Below are positions 60,192 to 64,000 of a stretch of 64,000 bases of DNA, one piece after another (position 1 is the stretch's first letter; each line of letters starts with the position of its first letter). Source of the stretch: Xenorhabdus szentirmaii DSM 16338. Its GTDB lineage: Bacteria; Pseudomonadota; Gammaproteobacteria; Enterobacterales; Enterobacteriaceae. The DNA lies in assembly GCF_002632585.1 (NCBI RefSeq), contig NZ_NIBV01000001.1, positions 62,001 through 126,000 of the forward strand, read 5' to 3'. A program made the position numbers and the translations under genes. Under the pieces are notes generated by a model that was not told the origin of the DNA, searched no databases, and saw only the letters and a list, made by a program, of their open reading frames with translations.

Positions 60192-61112
60192 ATGAAAATA
60201 ACCGTTCTTGGCTGCGGCGCTATCGGTAAATTGTGGCTTGCTGCATTATTCCAGCAAGGGCATAGAATTCAGGGATGGCTTAGAGTTCCGCAACCATCTA
60301 TCTCTGTCCAGATAGAAAATCTTAATGGCAAGGAAACATTATTTCATCAACCAATTCTGGCTAATGATGAAAAACATCTCGCTGAAAGCGAGTTACTCCT
60401 TGTGTGCTTAAAAGCATGGCAAACTTCAGATGCCATTAATGAACTTACCCCTAAAATGTCACCTCGTTGCCCCATTTTGTTGATACAGAATGGGATGGGA
60501 GCACGAGACGAATTTCTACCATTGCCTAATCCTCTCTTACTGGGTGTTACCACGCAAGGTGCCTATCAACAAAATGACCTTGTGTATCACAAAGCACAGG
60601 GCATCACTCATATTGGCTCACTGACACCGAATGCAGATAACCTCAGCGGATTAGCTGATATTTTGCACAATGCCTTGCCTGATGTTGCATGGCATAATGA
60701 AATATATCCTGTCAGCTGGATGAAGCTGGCTGTCAATTGCGTCATTAACCCACTCACCGCCATATATGATTGTAAAAATGGTGAATTAAAAAACCACTAT
60801 CAGCAAATTCAGCAATTGTGTCATGAAATACATGATGTTATGAAACATGAAGGTATCCATACAACCAAACAGGCTCTCATTAATTACGTCATGAATGTGA
60901 TTGAACAATCATCTGAAAACTATTCATCTATGCTGCAAGATATACAGGCACAAAGACACACAGAAATTGACTACATTACCGGTTTTTTAATACGCAAAGC
61001 TCGTATCCATGGACTGACAATTTCAGAAAATACGATTGTTTATCAAAAAATTAAACGTAAGGAGGAAGAATATGAGTGCTTCAGCCCTCATTTTTCTGGC
61101 CCACGGCAGTGA
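60192..61112 (+). CDS. panE: 2-dehydropantoate 2-reductase PanE
   Basis: NADPH-dependent ketopantoate reductase of pantothenate synthesis; 306 residues. The Rossmann glycine motif is [15 protein letters not shown], the catalytic Lys is in [16 protein letters not shown], and the conserved Glu/Asp in [20 protein letters not shown] lies just before ATG 60192; the open frame to 60099 has no such site. yajL starts inside its 3' end. Confidence 0.95.
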   Translation: MKITVLGCGAIGKLWLAALFQQGHRIQGWLRVPQPSISVQIENLNGKETLFHQPILANDEKHLAESELLLVCLKAWQTSDAINELTPKMSPRCPILLIQNGMGARDEFLPLPNPLLLGVTTQGAYQQNDLVYHKAQGITHIGSLTPNADNLSGLADILHNALPDVAWHNEIYPVSWMKLAVNCVINPLTAIYDCKNGELKNHYQQIQQLCHEIHDVMKHEGIHTTKQALINYVMNVIEQSSENYSSMLQDIQAQRHTEIDYITGFLIRKARIHGLTISENTIVYQKIKRKEEEYECFSPHFSGPRQ

Positions 61113-61668
61113 AGAAACAGAAGCGGTAACTACCATTGATTTGCTTGTCAGAGCCGGAATTAATGTGACCATTGCCAGTACCGAAGCCGATGGAAACCTC
61201 ACCTTGATTTGCTCACGTGGCGTTAAAATCGTTGCTGATGTTCCTTTGGTGAATGTCGTTGACGAAGAATTCGATGCTATTATCCTACCCGGTGGCATAA
61301 AAGGTGCAGAATGTTTTCGTGACAGCCTATTAGTAGTAGAAAAAATCCGTATCGCACAAAGCCAAGGGAAAATCATCGCAGCCATCTGCGCATCTCCCGC
61401 AGTTGTACTGGAGCATCACCAACTTTTCCCTGTCGGAAATATGACTGGCTACCCGAGTATGCGGGATAAAATTGCCCCCGAGAAATGGATCGATAAACGC
61501 GTCTACTTCGATGAAAGGGTTAATTTATTGACGAGTCAGGGGCCTGCCACAGCTTTTGATTTTGCCCTGAAGCTGATTGAACTGCTGGAGGGGAAAGAAA
61601 AAGCGGCAGAAGTTGCAGCTCAACTTGTTTTACCTCCCGGTGTGAATAATTACCAAAATCTTCAGTAA
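61072..61668 (+). CDS. yajL: DJ-1/PfpI-family protein deglycase YajL
   Basis: DJ-1 superfamily protein of 198 residues, an oxidative-stress chaperone and reported deglycase. The reactive Cys is in [14 protein letters not shown], with Glu in [18 protein letters not shown] precedes ATG 61072. It overlaps the panE end by 41 bases in another frame, so the two are translated from one message. Converges with thiI. Confidence 0.95.
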   Translation: MSASALIFLAHGSEETEAVTTIDLLVRAGINVTIASTEADGNLTLICSRGVKIVADVPLVNVVDEEFDAIILPGGIKGAECFRDSLLVVEKIRIAQSQGKIIAAICASPAVVLEHHQLFPVGNMTGYPSMRDKIAPEKWIDKRVYFDERVNLLTSQGPATAFDFALKLIELLEGKEKAAEVAAQLVLPPGVNNYQNLQ

Positions 61669-61684
61669 TCGCCTCATCAAATAC

Positions 61685-61724
61685 CGGGCCGCTTATTATT
61701 CCAGCGTAAGTGGCCCGATATTTT
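61685..61724 (+). terminator. Rho-independent terminator after yajL
   Basis: CGGGCCGCTTA/TAAGTGGCCCG, 11 bp with one G-U (61685-61695 with 61707-61717), followed by ATATTTTTG. Confidence 0.8.
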
Positions 61725-61733
61725 TGTTTCAAA

Positions 61734-63182
61734 TTATGGGCGATAAACCTTCACATTTTTAAAACCCTGCTCACGCAGATACAGAGCTTGTAAACGGCTC
61801 ATCACGCCACGTTCACAATAGAGTAAATAGGTTTTCTCTTTTGGCAGATCACCAAACTGAGTACCCAATTTATAGAAAGGCAACGAATGGATCTCAACAC
61901 CATCCATACTTAACGGACGATCATCTTGCTCGTCGGGAGATCGAATATCCAACAGCACATTATCCGCAGCAAATTCAGTGACCGTTTCGACTTCGACCAC
62001 CTGTTCACTCGCCTGCTCTGCAATCTCACGAATATCCAGATTCTTAGCTTCCCTGACAACGCGATCCAAGATCTCGAAATCAAAATTGCTCTCTTCAGCT
62101 TCGATTTTGGCTTTAACTGCTTTGACTGTCGGGCTTTTGGAAATCACACCACAGAATTCTGGCATAGTACGAGCGAAATCCTCTGTACCGATCTCACGGG
62201 CCAACTTAATGATGTGTTCTTTATCATGAGAAATCAGAGGACGGAGGATCAACGTATCAGAGGCATTATCAATCAATCTCAGGTTCGTCAGAGTCTGGCT
62301 GGATACCTGCCCCAACGCTTCACCAGTGACAATGGCCTGAACCCCGTAACGCTCAGCAATTTGGGATGATGCCCGAACCATCATACGTTTCAGTACAACC
62401 CCCATCTGACCATCATCAATTTTTTCTAAAATCTCAGCGACGACAGGTTCAAAATCAACGGCAACAAACCGAACTTTATGCGAGCTGCCAAACCGATTCC
62501 ACAAATAATGCGCAACCTGTTTCACGCCGATTTCATGGGCAGAACCACCCAGATTAAAGAAGCAGTAATGCACACGGCAGCCACGGCGCATCAGCATATA
62601 GCTGGATACACCGGAGTCAAATCCCCCGGAAATCAGCGACAACACATCTTCCTGAGTCCCGATTGGAAACCCGCCAATGCCTTCATGACGGGCCTTGACC
62701 AGAATCAGTGTATCCTGATCAATTTCCAAATTTACCGTCACATCGGGTTTGGTCAGTTTTACTTTGGCGGATTCAATATGCTGGTTCAGACCACCGCCAA
62801 CATAGCGCTCAACTTCGTTGGAGGTAAAACTGTGTTTTCCACGACGCTTCGCCCGGACACAAAACGTTTTGCCATGCAATAAATGGCCATACGTTTCAAA
62901 AGTTTGTTCAAAGATATGATGCAAGTCACGAAAATCTCGCTCTTCTACTTGCAGGATATGATGAATTCCCGGAATACGTGTCAGTGCATCACAAATTTCT
63001 GCACCGAGATTATCATCTTTAACCCGAACTTCGATATTATCCCAATGGCGAACAACAGCAATGCCCTCTCCAAGTGTTTTAAGTACGTTGCGAATATTGC
63101 TGGCAAGTATTTTAATAAAGCGTAATCGGACGGTCTGACTCTTGATCGTAATTTCTGGGAATAATTTAATGATAAACTTCAT
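61734..63182 (-). CDS. thiI: tRNA 4-thiouridine sulfurtransferase ThiI
   Basis: Transfers sulfur for s4U8 in tRNA and for thiazole of thiamine; 482 residues, the E. coli length. N-terminal ferredoxin-like and THUMP domains, then a PP-loop ([11 protein letters not shown]), then a rhodanese domain with the persulfide Cys in [22 protein letters not shown]. The second Cys used in the reaction is in PEFCGVIS. Divergent from xseB across 228 bases. Confidence 0.97.
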   Translation of the reverse strand: MKFIIKLFPEITIKSQTVRLRFIKILASNIRNVLKTLGEGIAVVRHWDNIEVRVKDDNLGAEICDALTRIPGIHHILQVEERDFRDLHHIFEQTFETYGHLLHGKTFCVRAKRRGKHSFTSNEVERYVGGGLNQHIESAKVKLTKPDVTVNLEIDQDTLILVKARHEGIGGFPIGTQEDVLSLISGGFDSGVSSYMLMRRGCRVHYCFFNLGGSAHEIGVKQVAHYLWNRFGSSHKVRFVAVDFEPVVAEILEKIDDGQMGVVLKRMMVRASSQIAERYGVQAIVTGEALGQVSSQTLTNLRLIDNASDTLILRPLISHDKEHIIKLAREIGTEDFARTMPEFCGVISKSPTVKAVKAKIEAEESNFDFEILDRVVREAKNLDIREIAEQASEQVVEVETVTEFAADNVLLDIRSPDEQDDRPLSMDGVEIHSLPFYKLGTQFGDLPKEKTYLLYCERGVMSRLQALYLREQGFKNVKVYRP

Positions 63183-63410
63183 AGTAAGATATAGTAGTCA
63201 TTCAATGTTGAACCATCACAAACAATATCAATGATGATTCATAAGTGTTCAGTTGGATAGGTCGCAGAGTATAACATCATCTCATTATATCGCCTGTAAA
63301 AAAACAGCGGTAACACATGATTTATTTTTCTTGGTGTAGTAGGGTACTCTGCAATTCTGCAACGAACTTGCTTTGCTGTAATTCGTTAAATAACCATAAG
63401 TTAAGTCATT

Positions 63411-63668
63411 ATGTCTAAAGCAAATCAAACATCAGAAACCGGACAGGCCCCAGCATTTGAAACTTCTCTGAAAGAGCTGGAAGACATTGTTATTCGGCTG
63501 GAATCAGGGGAACTCCCACTAGAAGATGCACTCAATGAATTTGAACGTGGTATTCAGCTTGCAAGACAAGGGCAAAAAACGCTTCAGCAGGCGGAACAGC
63601 GAGTACAGATTTTATTGAACCATGATGCACAGTCATCACTTGATGAATTTTCGTCTGAATCTGAGTAA
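63411..63668 (+). CDS. xseB: Exodeoxyribonuclease VII small subunit XseB
   Basis: Small helical subunit (85 residues) of the ssDNA exonuclease with Xse[44 protein letters not shown] covers the two-helix family domain. First gene of the xseB-ispA(-dxs) operon, with ispA four bases after it. Confidence 0.96.
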   Translation: MSKANQTSETGQAPAFETSLKELEDIVIRLESGELPLEDALNEFERGIQLARQGQKTLQQAEQRVQILLNHDAQSSLDEFSSESE

Positions 63669-63672
63669 ATTT

Positions 63673-64000
63673 ATGCCTGAACAATATGAAATTCCTTTTG
63701 AAGAGATGCTGATCAACTGCCAACAACATATCAATGGCAAACTGATAGAAATATTCTCTTCATTACCCTTTTTAGACAGTCCATTAGGCATAGCAATGCA
63801 GCATGGGGCTATATTGGGCGGAAAACGGCTGCGCCCATTTTTAGTTTACAGTGTAGGCGAATTGTTTGGCCTTTCCCGAAAGAGCCTTGATGCCGCAGCC
63901 CTTGCGCTGGAATGTATCCATGCTTATTCACTGATTCATGATGACTTACCGGCAATGGATAATGACGATTTACGTCGTGGTCAACCGACTTGTCATATAA
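63673..64000 (+). CDS. ispA: Farnesyl diphosphate synthase IspA (3' end outside window)
   Basis: Makes farnesyl diphosphate for quinones, undecaprenyl carriers and heme O; 109 codons are in the window and no stop is reached. HGAILGGKRLRPFLVY and the first Asp-rich motif SLIHDDLPAMDNDDLRRG are visible. ATG 63673 follows the xseB stop by four bases; GAGTAAATTT upstream is a weak ribosome-binding site, so coupling is likely. Confidence 0.95.
   Translation, partial: MPEQYEIPFEEMLINCQQHINGKLIEIFSSLPFLDSPLGIAMQHGAILGGKRLRPFLVYSVGELFGLSRKSLDAAALALECIHAYSLIHDDLPAMDNDDLRRGQPTCHI

Overview
The window is a stretch of chromosome from a gammaproteobacterium of the Enterobacterales, most likely Morganellaceae and probably Xenorhabdus or Photorhabdus. 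Three things point there: moderate-to-low GC with AT-rich spacers, gene order that closely follows the E. coli 9-11 minute region, and a full-length ERIC element of the type common in those insect-associated genera. I see no prophage, insertion sequence, CRISPR array, tRNA or rRNA operon. The one recognised structural RNA is 4.5S RNA (ffs).

Layout. 1-9.4 kb: copA (5' end outside the window), ybaP, ybaK, ushA, fsr and ybaL (metal export, nucleotide scavenging, drug and ion transport). 9.4-19.9 kb, all on the minus strand: gsk, a Wzz chain-length determinant, hemH, adk, htpG, recR, ybaB, dnaX and apt (nucleotide, heme and DNA maintenance). 20-27.3 kb: priC, ybaM, acrR, acrA, acrB, tomB and hha. 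27.4-34.9 kb: ffs, tesB, amtB, glnK, mdlB, mdlA and decR. 35-39.8 kb: cdsH, queC, fadM, ybaV and ppiD. 40-47.5 kb: hupB, lon, clpX, clpP, tig and bolA, a protein quality-control block. 47.7-57.6 kb: yajG, ampG, a Tsx-family channel, cyoABCDE and yajR. 57.6-64 kb: an orphan GH18 chitinase, then yajQ, panE, yajL, thiI, xseB and ispA (3' end outside the window).

Most genes are core housekeeping genes. The window therefore holds no obvious large undescribed system, and its interest lies in embedded signals and a few lineage-specific insertions. Two programmed -1 frameshift sites can be read directly. One is C CCA AAG in copA, with a stop two codons later, predicting a short copper chaperone. The other is A AAA AAG in dnaX, with a Shine-Dalgarno-like element 10 nt upstream, a downstream stem and an immediate stop, predicting the gamma clamp-loader subunit. 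Regulatory sites that match known consensus sequences include heat-shock sigma-32 promoters for htpG and lon, a sigma-54 promoter for glnK-amtB, an AcrR-type 24-bp operator over the acrAB promoter, and a sigma-70 promoter for ffs.

Lineage-specific points are: a 125-bp ERIC element inside the lon 5' leader; a lone wzz between hemH and gsk, the site that carries the O-antigen cluster in Yersinia; a chitinase with no evident signal peptide and an altered first residue in the GH18 motif; cdsH beside decR; and two separate 16-bp tandem duplications in the acrB-tomB spacer.
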